This document shows, one piece after another, positions 10,341-18,778 of a stretch of 64,000 bases of DNA. Source of the stretch: DASUNP01 sp963728545 (lineage in GTDB: Bacteria > Acidobacteriota > Blastocatellia > UBA7656); the NCBI GenBank assembly GCA_963728545.1, contig CAVSKO010000003.1, positions 1 through 64,000 of the forward strand. Direction: 5' to 3'. The notes under the pieces are model-generated. The model saw nothing but the letters and a program-made list of their open reading frames with translations. It searched no databases and was not told the DNA's origin. Each line of letters opens with the position of its first letter. The stretch's first letter is position 1. Made by a program: the position numbers and the translations under genes.

Positions 10341-10447
10341 GTCCTGAGTGCTGTGACCCGCTGCGCGGGTCCCCCTGAGTCCTGAGTAAGAAACTAAAAC
10401 CGTGTGCCAATGTTTTTACTCAGGAACCAGGACTCAGCACTCAGGAC
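10341..10447. repeat. Intergenic palindrome, GTCCTGAGTGCTG family
   Basis: The arms GTCCTGAGTGCTG (10341-10353) and CAGCACTCAGGAC (10435-10447) are exact inverted complements with related sub-repeats between them. The right arm runs into the 3' end of glcD and supplies its stop codon. Similar words recur at 55.9 kb, and related palindromes at 40.8 kb. Confidence 0.7.
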
Positions 10448-11888
10448 TTCTTCTGAGTTTGTGCCGGAAGTCTTCCATTCCGAATCCGCAGTAGCGGCAG
10501 GTCTTCGTGCTGGGGATGACCTTGCCGGGGTTGCAAAGCCCCGAAGGGTTGAAGACATCGCGCACCGCGAGCATCATTTCAAGGTCGTTTTCGGAAAATA
10601 TCAATCGCATCAATTCTATCTTGTCCATCCCGACACCGTGCTCCCCCGTGATCAACCCGCCTACGCTCACACACAACTGCATTATCTCTTTTGAAGCATT
10701 CTCAACCCGACGGACTTGATCCGCGTCGCGGCCATCGAAGCTGATGTTAGGATGAAGATTGCCGTCGCCCGCGTGAAACACGTTAGCGACGGTCAGATCG
10801 TAACGATCTGCGATACTGTAAATTTCATCCAGTACTTCGGGCAACCGGGACCGAGGTATCACGGCATCCTGAACCATCAGGTCGGCTTTGATGCGGCCCA
10901 TTGCCCCGAAAGCGCGCTTTCGAGCGCCCCAAAGCTTCTGCCTTTCCGCGTCATCTTTTGCCACGCGGACTGCTCGCGCGTTGTTGCGCAGGCAAATATC
11001 TACCGCGCGCTCGGCAATACTTTCAAGCCCCGCGCTCAGCCCGTCAACTTCGATGATCAGCAGCGCGGCAACGTCTGTCGGAAAGCCCCCGGCAAAAATC
11101 AATGCTTCAATAGCTTCGATAGTAGCGCGGTCGATCATCTCTAACGCGGCAGGCAAAATCCCGCGCGCGATGATTTCGCTCACGGTGCGGCTCGCATCCG
11201 TGACGGTCATAAACTCGGCCAGCAATGTTTTGACAGACTGCGGCAACCGCGTGAGCTTGAGAGTTGCTTTGGTCGCTATTCCGAACGTGCCTTCCGAGCC
11301 TATGAACAATCCGAGCAGATCGTAACCGGGCGCATCAATGCCTCCCCCGCCCAGAGTGACCAGTTCACCCGTCGGTAATACAACTTCGACCGCCAGCACG
11401 TGGTTGACCGTCATGCCGTACTTGAGGCAATGCGGCCCGCCTGAATTCTCCGCTACATTCCCCCCGATGGTGCAGGCCATCTGGCTCGAAGGGTCAGGAG
11501 CGTAATGATAACCAAAAGGAGAAGTGGCCTGCGAAAGGTGTACGTTGATTACTCCGGTTTCGACTACGGCGAGGCGATTCTCATAATCGAGTTTTAGAAT
11601 TCGATTGAGTCGCGCAAGCTCTACGATCACCGCGCCGCTTAGCGCGAGCGCGCCGCCCGACAGCCCTGTTCCCGCGCCGCGCGGGGCGAACGGAATGCGG
11701 GCCTGTGCGAGTATCTTGACGGCTTCGGCGACCTGTTCGGCGCTGCCTGGAATGATGACTGCCGAAGGCAAGTGTTTATGAATCGTCAGCGCGTCCGATT
11801 CGTAAACCAGCAATTCGTCAGGGTCGGTCAAAACAGACTTTTCGCCAAGCACAGACTTGAGGCTCTTTATGATCGGCCCTGGAAGCAT
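10434..11888 (-). CDS. glcD: Glycolate oxidase catalytic subunit GlcD
   Basis: A 484-residue FAD-dependent oxidoreductase. The N-terminal PCMH domain shows PRGAGTGLSGGA (about residues 69-80), the flavin-binding signature of the GlcD/D-lactate dehydrogenase family, plus CTIGGNVAENSGGPHCLKYG. The C-terminal half has the substrate-domain motifs VFHAGDGNLHPN and GEHGVGMDK. It oxidises glycolate and passes electrons through GlcE and GlcF. The last residues (RRSPEC) and the stop are encoded by an intergenic palindrome, which has probably replaced the original end. It starts 12 bases after the sulfur-carrier/E1 fusion gene. Confidence 0.95.
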   Translation of the reverse strand: MLPGPIIKSLKSVLGEKSVLTDPDELLVYESDALTIHKHLPSAVIIPGSAEQVAEAVKILAQARIPFAPRGAGTGLSGGALALSGAVIVELARLNRILKLDYENRLAVVETGVINVHLSQATSPFGYHYAPDPSSQMACTIGGNVAENSGGPHCLKYGMTVNHVLAVEVVLPTGELVTLGGGGIDAPGYDLLGLFIGSEGTFGIATKATLKLTRLPQSVKTLLAEFMTVTDASRTVSEIIARGILPAALEMIDRATIEAIEALIFAGGFPTDVAALLIIEVDGLSAGLESIAERAVDICLRNNARAVRVAKDDAERQKLWGARKRAFGAMGRIKADLMVQDAVIPRSRLPEVLDEIYSIADRYDLTVANVFHAGDGNLHPNISFDGRDADQVRRVENASKEIMQLCVSVGGLITGEHGVGMDKIELMRLIFSENDLEMMLAVRDVFNPSGLCNPGKVIPSTKTCRYCGFGMEDFRHKLRRSPEC

Positions 11889-11900
11889 AGATTTAATAGA

Positions 11901-13346
11901 TTAATATTTCGGCACGGTCGGATCAACATCGTCAGACCAGCGAAGGATGCCCCCGACAAGGTTCTTGACCTTGCGGTAGCCAGCCTGCTTCATGAACTCG
12001 ACCGCCTGCCCGCTGCGCACTCCGCTCCGGCAGTGAACCACTATCTCGTCGGCGCTCGATAGCTCGTGCAGCCGCTCTGCGACCGTGCGAAGCGGCACAA
12101 GCTTCGATCCCGGTATTCTGCAAATTGCATATTCTTCAGGCTCGCGCACATCGACTAAAACAAAATCGTCTCCGCGATCAATCTTCGCTTTCAGCTCGAC
12201 GGGCGTGATCTCGAAATCAGCGCCCACGTCTACCTGCGGCTGATGAGTGATGCCGCAAAACTCTTCATAATCGATCAACTCGTGGATAGTCGGGTTTTCG
12301 CCACAGATAGGGCATTCGGGATTTTTTCTCAGCTTCAATTCGCGAAACTTCATCTTCAATGCGTCAAACAGCATCAAGCGCCCGATCAAAGAATCGCCTT
12401 TACCCAGGATGAGCTTGACCGTTTCAATCGCCTGTATGACGCCGATCACTCCGGGCAAAACTCCAAGTACACCGCCCTCGGCGCAGCTTGGCACCAGGCC
12501 CGGCGGAGGCGGCTCCGGATACAAACAGCGATAGCAAGGGCCTTCTTTGGCGTAGAAAACCGTCGCCTGTCCCTCGAATCGGAATATCGAGCCGTATACG
12601 TTCGGCTTGCCCAGCAACACGCAGGCGTCGTTGACCAGATAGCGCGTCGGAAAATTATCCGTCCCGTCTACGATGATGTCATAATCGGCGAATAACTCCA
12701 GCGCGTTGTCGCTGGTGAGCGCAACTTCGTGAGTGTCGACTTCGACGTAAGGGTTGATTTCCGCGATTCGCTCTTTTGCCGAATCGAGCTTGCTGCGCCC
12801 GACGTTTGCGGTCGAATGAATTATCTGCCTCTGCAAGTTAGTGAAATCTACTACGTCGAAATCGACTATGCCCATTCGCCCGACGCCCGCAGCCGCCAGG
12901 TAAAGCGCAAGGGGAGAGCCCAGGCCGCCCGCCCCTATGCATAAAACGCGCGCGGCTTTCAGCTTCTTCTGCCCTTCGAGCGCGACTTCCGGCATAATCA
13001 AATGGCGGCTGTAACGGAGTATCTCGTCGCGATCCAAATCCACCTCGCGCTCAGTCCCGTCCATCACGGAAGCGCCGCCGGCAATCGAAGGAACTATGCT
13101 GATCGTGTCGCCGTCTTTGAGCGGCGTCTCGTTCTTTTCCAGGTAGCGTATGTCTTCATCATTGACGTAGATGTTGACGAAATGGCGCAACTGGCCTTCA
13201 TCGCTGTAAAGGTGCTTCTTTAAATTTTGATACTTTTCAGTGAGAGCTTCGAGCGCGCTTTTTACTGAGCTGGCCTCGACCGTAACGGTGTCTTCGCCTC
13301 CGGTATAATTTCTAAGCGCGGTCGGTATCAGTATATTGACAGCCAT
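11901..13346 (-). CDS. Ubiquitin-like sulfur carrier / E1-like / rhodanese fusion
   Basis: A 481-residue three-domain protein. Residues 1-91 are a MoaD/ThiS/CysO-type beta-grasp carrier ending in the expected Gly90-Gly91, but translation continues instead of stopping. Residues about 105-365 are a MoeB/ThiF adenylyltransferase: GAGGLGS (138-144), DGTDNFPTR (228-236), zinc cysteines C271/C274 and C345/C348, and C288 in PSCAEGG. Residues about 378-481 are a rhodanese with active-site C439 in HCRSGVRS. The E1 part would adenylate the carrier and the rhodanese would supply sulfur. cysM and a JAMM protease lie upstream, so the route is probably cysteine synthesis as with mycobacterial CysO. No clear ribosome site precedes the internal M95. 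Confidence 0.92.
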   Translation of the reverse strand: MAVNILIPTALRNYTGGEDTVTVEASSVKSALEALTEKYQNLKKHLYSDEGQLRHFVNIYVNDEDIRYLEKNETPLKDGDTISIVPSIAGGASVMDGTEREVDLDRDEILRYSRHLIMPEVALEGQKKLKAARVLCIGAGGLGSPLALYLAAAGVGRMGIVDFDVVDFTNLQRQIIHSTANVGRSKLDSAKERIAEINPYVEVDTHEVALTSDNALELFADYDIIVDGTDNFPTRYLVNDACVLLGKPNVYGSIFRFEGQATVFYAKEGPCYRCLYPEPPPPGLVPSCAEGGVLGVLPGVIGVIQAIETVKLILGKGDSLIGRLMLFDALKMKFRELKLRKNPECPICGENPTIHELIDYEEFCGITHQPQVDVGADFEITPVELKAKIDRGDDFVLVDVREPEEYAICRIPGSKLVPLRTVAERLHELSSADEIVVHCRSGVRSGQAVEFMKQAGYRKVKNLVGGILRWSDDVDPTVPKY

Positions 13347-13406
13347 TGATGACTCCTTTTCTCTCTTGCCGGTTGCCAGAGTGTTTTATCAAAACCAGTC
13401 GACTTA

Positions 13407-13832
13407 TTATTCGTCTATGATTATTTCTTCTTGCTCAAACTTCGTGTAATCCGGTTTGGTGAAAGAGTTGAGCGCTTCGGCTTTTCCCTTCTCTACCGAA
13501 ACGATTATATACGATTCGCCGGGCCAGCAAGAATGATCCAGGTCATAGCCCGAAGGCGCAGCCGGATGGTCCGGGTGCGAATGATAATACCCGATGATGC
13601 CGAGCCGTTGCTGGCGAGCGTGCGCGTCCGCGCGTTTGTACTGGTCGGGCGTGATGAGATAGCGATTGTGGCGCGAGTCCTCTCGCTCGTTTTGCGCCGG
13701 GAAAACCTCTTCGAGCACGTTTGCGCTGCCGTCATTACTCCCAAGCAAAAACCCGCAGCACTCGTGCGGGTAGGTCTGCTCGCCATGTTTTTTTATTTCG
13801 TGCAAATGTTTTTTCTTTAACCGAATCGCCAT
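13407..13832 (-). CDS. mec: JAMM/Mov34 metalloprotease, Mec-like
   Basis: A 141-residue zinc isopeptidase of the JAB1/MPN+ family. The full JAMM signature is present: E24 in HECCGFLLG, then H84-x-H86-x7-S94-x2-D97. In actinobacteria the equivalent enzyme (Mec+) releases cysteine from the C-terminus of the carrier CysO. Here it lies between cysM and the carrier/E1 fusion. It might also be needed to cut the carrier away from the E1 domain, like a deubiquitinase; that is inference. The ATG at 13832 was preferred to a TTG six bases earlier; AAGGA lies 10 bases before the ATG. Confidence 0.9.
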   Translation of the reverse strand: MAIRLKKKHLHEIKKHGEQTYPHECCGFLLGSNDGSANVLEEVFPAQNEREDSRHNRYLITPDQYKRADAHARQQRLGIIGYYHSHPDHPAAPSGYDLDHSCWPGESYIIVSVEKGKAEALNSFTKPDYTKFEQEEIIIDE

Positions 13833-13838
13833 TCTCAA

Positions 13839-14816
13839 TTATTCCTTTTCCCAAAACCGCTCGCTCAGATACTTATCGCCGCCATCCGGGAATACCGTTA
13901 CGATGACGCCGGAATCGATCTGCTCGGCTATCTTTAAAGCGGCGGCCAACGCGGCTCCCGCCGATACGCCTACGAGCAGCCCTTCGCGCTTTCCGAGACG
14001 GCGCGCATATTCGTGCGCTTCTTCGGTGTTGATCTCAATATTGCTGTCCGCAAGCCCGGCATCATAAATGCCCGGCACGATGGCCGTCTCCATGTGCTTC
14101 AACCCTTCGAGGCCGTGAAAAGGCGAATCAGGCTGAAACGAGATGGCTTGAATCTGCGGGTTGAGTTCTTTCAACCTGCGGCTGGTTCCTACGAATGTTC
14201 CGCTCGTCCCAAGCCCCGAAACGAAATGCGTGATCCGCCCGGAGGTCTGCTCCCAGATTTCTTGAGCCGTCGTCTTATAATGCGATTGCCAGTTCGCGGG
14301 ATTGTTATATTGATCGGAATAAAAATATAGATCGGGCGCTTCGCTATATAGCCTGCGCGCCTCGCGAATCGCCCCGTCCGAGCCTTCCAGCGGACTCGTC
14401 AGAACTAACTCCGCACCGTAGCTCTTGAGTATGCGCTTTCGTTCCTCGCTCGCGTTTTGCGGCAGAGCGAGTTTTACAGGGTAGCCACGCGCCGCGCCTA
14501 TCCAGGCATAAGCAATTCCGGTGTTGCCCGAAGTCGCGTCGAGAATTATCTTTCCAGGCGTCAGAAGCCCCGCCCGCTCGCCCTCCAAAATCATGTTGAG
14601 CGCCGGACGGTCTTTGACCGACCCTCCCGGGTTGAACCACTCGGCTTTTGCGTAAATCTCTACGCTTGCGTTCGCGGACGTAATGTTGCGAAGCGCGAGG
14701 AGCGGAGTGTTGCCGACCAGCTCCCAGGCTTGTAAGGGCTGCCGGGCGCGCCGGAGAAGTTCTTCGCGGGTTTCAAGGCCAGCCTTCGGGTCCATAAGTA
14801 ATTTGAAGGATAGCAT
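13839..14816 (-). CDS. cysM: Cysteine synthase CysM (PLP-dependent)
   Basis: A 325-residue fold-type II PLP enzyme. The Schiff-base lysine is K68 in NPGGSVKDRP, the substrate loop is TSGNTGIA, and the phosphate loop is GLGTSGTFVG. Neighbouring mec and sulfur-carrier genes indicate the CysM variant that joins an activated serine to protein thiocarboxylate. Where mycobacterial CysM has the arginine thought to select O-phosphoserine, my manual alignment puts a lysine (LKHM), keeping the charge; this is tentative. The start is uncertain (ATG at 14816 or 14795); neither has a clear ribosome site. It appears to be the first gene of the seven-gene minus-strand run. Confidence 0.92.
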   Translation of the reverse strand: MLSFKLLMDPKAGLETREELLRRARQPLQAWELVGNTPLLALRNITSANASVEIYAKAEWFNPGGSVKDRPALNMILEGERAGLLTPGKIILDATSGNTGIAYAWIGAARGYPVKLALPQNASEERKRILKSYGAELVLTSPLEGSDGAIREARRLYSEAPDLYFYSDQYNNPANWQSHYKTTAQEIWEQTSGRITHFVSGLGTSGTFVGTSRRLKELNPQIQAISFQPDSPFHGLEGLKHMETAIVPGIYDAGLADSNIEINTEEAHEYARRLGKREGLLVGVSAGAALAAALKIAEQIDSGVIVTVFPDGGDKYLSERFWEKE

Positions 14817-15252
14817 TGCAAATGTTGAAACTCAAATTTGCTCAAAGTAAGAACTTTTTCAACCCGCGCGGGCAGGAATGTCACAACCTGTCGCTATCTT
14901 GTCACAGCAACGACGCGCGTTTTGCATAGAGCAAGTCTCGTATGAGTGTACTGTATTTGAAAGTCATCTCACCGCAGAGACACAGAGGACACAGAGCGGG
15001 CGCAGAGAAAACCATATGCTGCTCTGCGCAACCTCCGTGTCCTCTGTGTCTCTGCGGTGAATCTTCCTGCATTCCTGTATATTTAATTGCAATCCGGTCT
15101 AGTCCTTTTTCTGTACACACCCACCTCAAAGCATACAGATATTGCCCCCGTCGCGAGTCTTTATGGGTGTTATGACAGTTAAACCACGGGCTCGCAGTCG
15201 GCATAAATTTTGCAACTCAAAGAGCGAAAATCCAACCGGAGGGAAATATTGT
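14817..15252. other. Intergenic region between divergent cysM and CBS genes
   Basis: About 435 bases without a gene. It should hold the promoters of the leftward cysM operon and the rightward CBS pair. The only structure I can point to is the large palindrome at 14969-15060. The short open frames here are the arms of that palindrome read as protein. Confidence 0.6.
14969..15060. repeat. Intergenic palindrome family A, copy 1
   Basis: A long inverted repeat: the 28-base arm starting TCACCGCAGAGACACAGAGG pairs with 15033-15060 with one mismatch, and an inner pair GCGCAGAG/CTCTGCGC extends the stem. Related copies lie at 31656-31778, 39171-39287 and 60971-61066. It would fold as a long hairpin in DNA or RNA. 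Confidence 0.85.
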
Positions 15253-16008
15253 ATGGAATACAGAAACAGAGGAGTCCGAGACTATGGCGGAGAGCAGGAT
15301 TTTGAGGCTCAGCGCAGGCGGTCTTCTGCCCGCGCGAACCGCCGTGGTTATGGCGAAGACTATCGCGGCTACACGCGAGGCTACAACATGAGCCGCGAGC
15401 CAAATTACCGCACCGAGCCGGACAGGGGCTACGAGGGATGGGGCACGGATGCGGATGAGAACTACAATCGAGTCGGAAGCTTGAGATCGTATGAAGGCCG
15501 CCGAGAGAATCGGAGGAACTTTTCCGGTCAGGGGCCGCAGCGGTCTCACCTGCGGTGCAGGGACATCATGACGCGCAACGTGACTACCTGCCACCGCGAC
15601 ACGCCTATATTCGAGGTCGCTCGCATAATGCGCGATGAAGACATAGGCTCGCTGCCTGTCATAGGCCCGAACGGAAAGCTCGAAGGCATAGTGACGGACC
15701 GCGACCTGGTCGTCGGAGGATTGACGTCTGAAAAGCCCGAAGCCGAGCTTCGAGCCGAAGACTGCATGACGGACGACCTGTTCACTGCCAATCAGAACGA
15801 CAGGCTTGTAGACGTGATTAACGACATGGGCGATCATCAGGTGCGTCGCGTACCGGTCGTAGATGGTCGCGAACGGCTGGTCGGCATCATCTCGATGGCC
15901 GATATAGCAGTCCAGACGAATAAAGATGCGGAGTTGGAAGATGCTCTCGAAGACATCAGCAAGCCGCAGTCGTTTCTCGACAAGGTAGCCAACTGGTTCA
16001 ATTGGTAA
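15253..16008 (+). CDS. CBS-pair protein with disordered Arg/Tyr/Gly-rich N-terminus
   Basis: A 251-residue cytosolic protein. Residues about 1-95 are low-complexity and rich in Arg, Tyr, Gly and Glu, hence probably disordered. Residues about 100-235 form two CBS motifs, each with a DIMT/DCMT-type start and a GIVTDRD or GIISMAD end, as in adenine-nucleotide-sensing Bateman modules. The start at 15253 is chosen because GGAGGGA lies 8 bases upstream; a longer frame reading leftward has no such site. The next gene is a paralogue with the same layout, 32 bp downstream. Its ligand and partners are unknown. Confidence 0.85.
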   Translation: MEYRNRGVRDYGGEQDFEAQRRRSSARANRRGYGEDYRGYTRGYNMSREPNYRTEPDRGYEGWGTDADENYNRVGSLRSYEGRRENRRNFSGQGPQRSHLRCRDIMTRNVTTCHRDTPIFEVARIMRDEDIGSLPVIGPNGKLEGIVTDRDLVVGGLTSEKPEAELRAEDCMTDDLFTANQNDRLVDVINDMGDHQVRRVPVVDGRERLVGIISMADIAVQTNKDAELEDALEDISKPQSFLDKVANWFNW

Positions 16009-16040
16009 GGCACAGGATTTTTTGAAAAGGGGGTAACGAA

Positions 16041-17159
16041 ATGAGCAGAACTAGAGAAGGTAAGGACCCACGACAAAACGCAGAGCGGCAAACCGAAACG
16101 TCGCAGCCCGATGATCAGGCTTCGCCCTCCCAAATTGACGAGCGATTGGGCGCTCGCGGTCAGACTGATTACACTCCGGGGCGCGAAAGCTGGCGCGAGT
16201 TTCCCAGGCGATCAACTTCGCTGAGAGAAAGAGGCAACCTTTATTCTCAACAGGAGGGAACCCACAGGCCGCAACCACGTCAGGGTCATGGAAGATACAG
16301 CCGTTACGGTTATGAGAATCGCCCGGAGACGCAATCACGTTACCGTGCGACGACTCCATACGGCAGACGCGGAGAGACAGAGGAAGATTTTGGTGCGCGG
16401 TCTCCGCAATCGAGGACGTATGACCGCAGCCCGCGCTACGGCTCGCAGAGCCGCACGGGCGAATACGGCGGGGAGAATTATGGCAGAACGAGCCGCAGGG
16501 ACTTTGAATACGATCGCGAAAGCCGAGGCTACAGATCACAGCGCGAAGAGTATGACGAGCCTTACGCGCGCGAAACTTTTAGCGGTCAATTCGGCAATTA
16601 CGGGCGAAGCTATGAGCCGAGGTCCTACGATGCGGGGCAGGAGTTTGATCGGCACGAAGACGACTTTGATTTTGAAGGGCGTCGCGACTGGGACGAGCGC
16701 GGACAGGGCAGGCGTTACTTGCGTTGCGCCGACATAATGACGAAAGACGTGACTATCTGTTCGCCGCAAACAGTAATCCGCGATGTTGCAGACAAGCTTG
16801 ATGAAGACGGCGTCGGATCACTTCCGATTGTCGAAAACGGACGGCTGATCGGGATAATCACGGACCGCGACATTGTTTGCCGCGTGCTGGCCGAAGGGCG
16901 CGATTCGCGCACGACTTTCGCAGCCGACGCGATGAGCGAAGATGTTATTACTTGCACGCCGGGTGAATCTGTCGTAGAAGCGATTCACAAGATGGGAGAT
17001 CATCAGATTCGCCGCATACCGGTCTGCGACACGAACGGGCGATTGCGCGGAATAATCGCGATGGCCGACGTTGCGCTTGAAGCGGAAAACGACCAGGAGA
17101 TTGCACAGGCGCTGGAACAGATTTCCCGCCCTACGCCTGACCGCTCGCGTCGCGTGTAG
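16041..17159 (+). CDS. Second CBS-pair protein with long disordered N-terminus
   Basis: A 372-residue paralogue of the preceding gene. The N-terminal 225 residues are a long disordered arm dominated by Arg, Tyr, Gly, Ser and Glu with repeated YGR, SRY and RSY words, reminiscent of condensate-forming RG/RY proteins. The C-terminal 140 residues hold two CBS motifs (DIMTKDV...GIITDRD and DAMSEDV...GIIAMAD). An AAAAGGGGG tract lies about 8 bases before the ATG. It is followed by a strong hairpin at 17183-17214, so the two CBS genes are probably one operon. Confidence 0.85.
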   Translation: MSRTREGKDPRQNAERQTETSQPDDQASPSQIDERLGARGQTDYTPGRESWREFPRRSTSLRERGNLYSQQEGTHRPQPRQGHGRYSRYGYENRPETQSRYRATTPYGRRGETEEDFGARSPQSRTYDRSPRYGSQSRTGEYGGENYGRTSRRDFEYDRESRGYRSQREEYDEPYARETFSGQFGNYGRSYEPRSYDAGQEFDRHEDDFDFEGRRDWDERGQGRRYLRCADIMTKDVTICSPQTVIRDVADKLDEDGVGSLPIVENGRLIGIITDRDIVCRVLAEGRDSRTTFAADAMSEDVITCTPGESVVEAIHKMGDHQIRRIPVCDTNGRLRGIIAMADVALEAENDQEIAQALEQISRPTPDRSRRV

Positions 17160-17182
17160 GTCGCTTTAACTTCCATTACCGG

Positions 17183-17214
17183 ATGCGCCGCAGAATTAAA
17201 CATCTGCGGCGCAT
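17183..17214 (+). terminator. Probable terminator after the CBS pair
   Basis: The exact 11-base arms ATGCGCCGCAG and CTGCGGCGCAT enclose a 10-base loop, followed by TCTAATAT. The U tract is weak, so termination is likely but not certain. It lies between the second CBS gene and the DksA-like gene. Confidence 0.6.
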
Positions 17215-17240
17215 TCTAATATCATCCTGAGGAGGTACGA

Positions 17241-17603
17241 ATGGCGTTAGATGTTGAAAAGTACAGAAAGATGCTGATAAAAGAGCGCGACGAGCTTGTC
17301 AGAGAGCTTAGGGGCGTTGCCGAAGGCGGTCTGAGCGTTCCCGCCGACAGTGACAATGATGTTATCGAAGTAGCTCAAAGCGGGCCTATCATAGATGTTG
17401 AAGCCACCGTTGTTGATATAAAGACCCACAGATTGGATAGAATCGTTGAGGCATTGCGAAGCATAGAAGACGGGACATATGGGATATGCGCAAAATGCGG
17501 TAAACCGATTGAACCCCGAAGGCTCGACGCAGACCCTGCGGCCCTCTTGTGCATCAAAGACGCGTCGGCGGAAGATGCAAATGTCGCTACACCTACATTG
17601 TAA
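17241..17603 (+). CDS. DksA/TraR-family protein with an incomplete zinc finger
   Basis: A 120-residue DksA/TraR-type protein: an N-terminal helical region (1-75) and a C-terminal zinc-finger segment beginning YGICAKCGKPI. Family members have four cysteines (C-x2-C-x17-C-x2-C). Here C83, C86 and C104 are present but the fourth position is Asp107. Such proteins bind RNA polymerase in the secondary channel and modulate the stringent response; the missing cysteine suggests weakened or alternative metal binding. The start has the ribosome site GAGGAGG about 6 bases upstream. It stands alone after a terminator-like hairpin. Confidence 0.85.
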   Translation: MALDVEKYRKMLIKERDELVRELRGVAEGGLSVPADSDNDVIEVAQSGPIIDVEATVVDIKTHRLDRIVEALRSIEDGTYGICAKCGKPIEPRRLDADPAALLCIKDASAEDANVATPTL

Positions 17604-17698
17604 CTGCCTTGATGGCCTGTCGCCGGAAATCAAAGCCTGTCATTAAGTTGATATGGGGCTGAGGGGTTGTTAAACTCTCGTTGTAGCAGCCCAATATC

Positions 17699-18697
17699 AT
17701 GACTGAAGCCTTACTAAAAGATAAATTCAACCGGAGCATCCGCGACCTCAGGATCTCTGTCACCGACCGCTGTAATTTTCGATGCTTCTATTGCATTCCG
17801 GATGAAGACATAGTCTGGAAGCGCAAGCAGGAGCTTTTGACATACGAAGAGATCATCCAAATCGCAGAGATCGCCGTGAGCCTGGGGGTCGAAAAGCTTC
17901 GCCTGACGGGCGGCGAGCCGCTCCTGAGGCGCGACATAGAATACCTGGTCGAGCAACTGGCCCGCATTCCGGGGGTGCGCGACCTGGCGATGACGACGAA
18001 CGCGGACGGGTTGAAAGACCGCGCCTCGGCCTTGAGAACAGCCGGGCTTGACCGTTTGACGATCAGTTGCGATTCGCTCAAGCCCGAAACCTTCAAGCAG
18101 ATCACCCGGCGCGACAGTCTTCAATCAGTGCTCGACGGCATAGAAGCGGCTCTGGGAGCCGGTTTCCCGCCGCCTAAAATAAATTGCGTGGTCATTCGCG
18201 GGATGAACGATACGGAGGTCGCAGACTTTGCCGACTTCGCCAGGTCTATGGGCGTCTCCATGCGGTTCATCGAGTATATGCCGCTCGACAACGGGCATAT
18301 GTGGGACCGCAGCCTGCTCGTCGGCGGGCGCGAAGTGCTTGAGCGCATCCGTGAGCGGCACGAGCTTGTGCCGATTGAGCGTGACGCGCCGAGCGAGACC
18401 GCGCTCCGTTATGTTTTTGCAGACGGGTCGCCGGGCGAGATAGGCATCATAGCGCCGGTGACGATGGCCTTTTGCGGGGCTTGCTCCAGGCTGCGGCTCA
18501 CAGCCGACGGGAATTTGCGCACTTGCCTGTTTTCAATGATCGATCACAACATCCGCGACCGCATACGGCGCGGCGACTCTCGCGAAGAGATTGCCCGGTT
18601 TATGATCGACACGGTGCTCAAAAAAGAAGAGGGCCACCGGATCAACGAGCCCGGGTTCATACAGCCGCCGCGCACCATGTCTTTTATCGGCGGGTAG
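17699..18697 (+). CDS. moaA: GTP 3',8-cyclase MoaA
   Basis: A 332-residue radical SAM enzyme that makes the first intermediate of molybdopterin. The N-terminal cluster motif is C25-x3-C29-x2-C32. LTGGEPLLR follows at about residue 67. The C-terminal second-cluster cysteines lie in FCGACSRLRL and RTCLFS, and the protein ends in the Gly-Gly needed for MoaA activity. Length is normal. No other moa genes are adjacent. It is followed by the TPP riboswitch and thiC. Confidence 0.96.
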   Translation: MTEALLKDKFNRSIRDLRISVTDRCNFRCFYCIPDEDIVWKRKQELLTYEEIIQIAEIAVSLGVEKLRLTGGEPLLRRDIEYLVEQLARIPGVRDLAMTTNADGLKDRASALRTAGLDRLTISCDSLKPETFKQITRRDSLQSVLDGIEAALGAGFPPPKINCVVIRGMNDTEVADFADFARSMGVSMRFIEYMPLDNGHMWDRSLLVGGREVLERIRERHELVPIERDAPSETALRYVFADGSPGEIGIIAPVTMAFCGACSRLRLTADGNLRTCLFSMIDHNIRDRIRRGDSREEIARFMIDTVLKKEEGHRINEPGFIQPPRTMSFIGG

Positions 18698-18778
18698 ACC
18701 GGTTGTGAGCGGCCCGCCGGATTGATAAGATTTCAGACGAAGAAAGCTGGCCGCGAGCGCCGGCTTGTTGACCAATCA

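Noticed and set aside
14902..15204. Short frames across 14.9-15.2 kb
   Set aside because: They translate the family A palindrome arms (CAGAGACACAGAG) and are not conserved proteins.
15142..15252. Extended N-terminus of the first CBS protein
   Set aside because: The ATG at 15253 has a strong GGAGGGA site; the upstream residues look like translated intergenic DNA.
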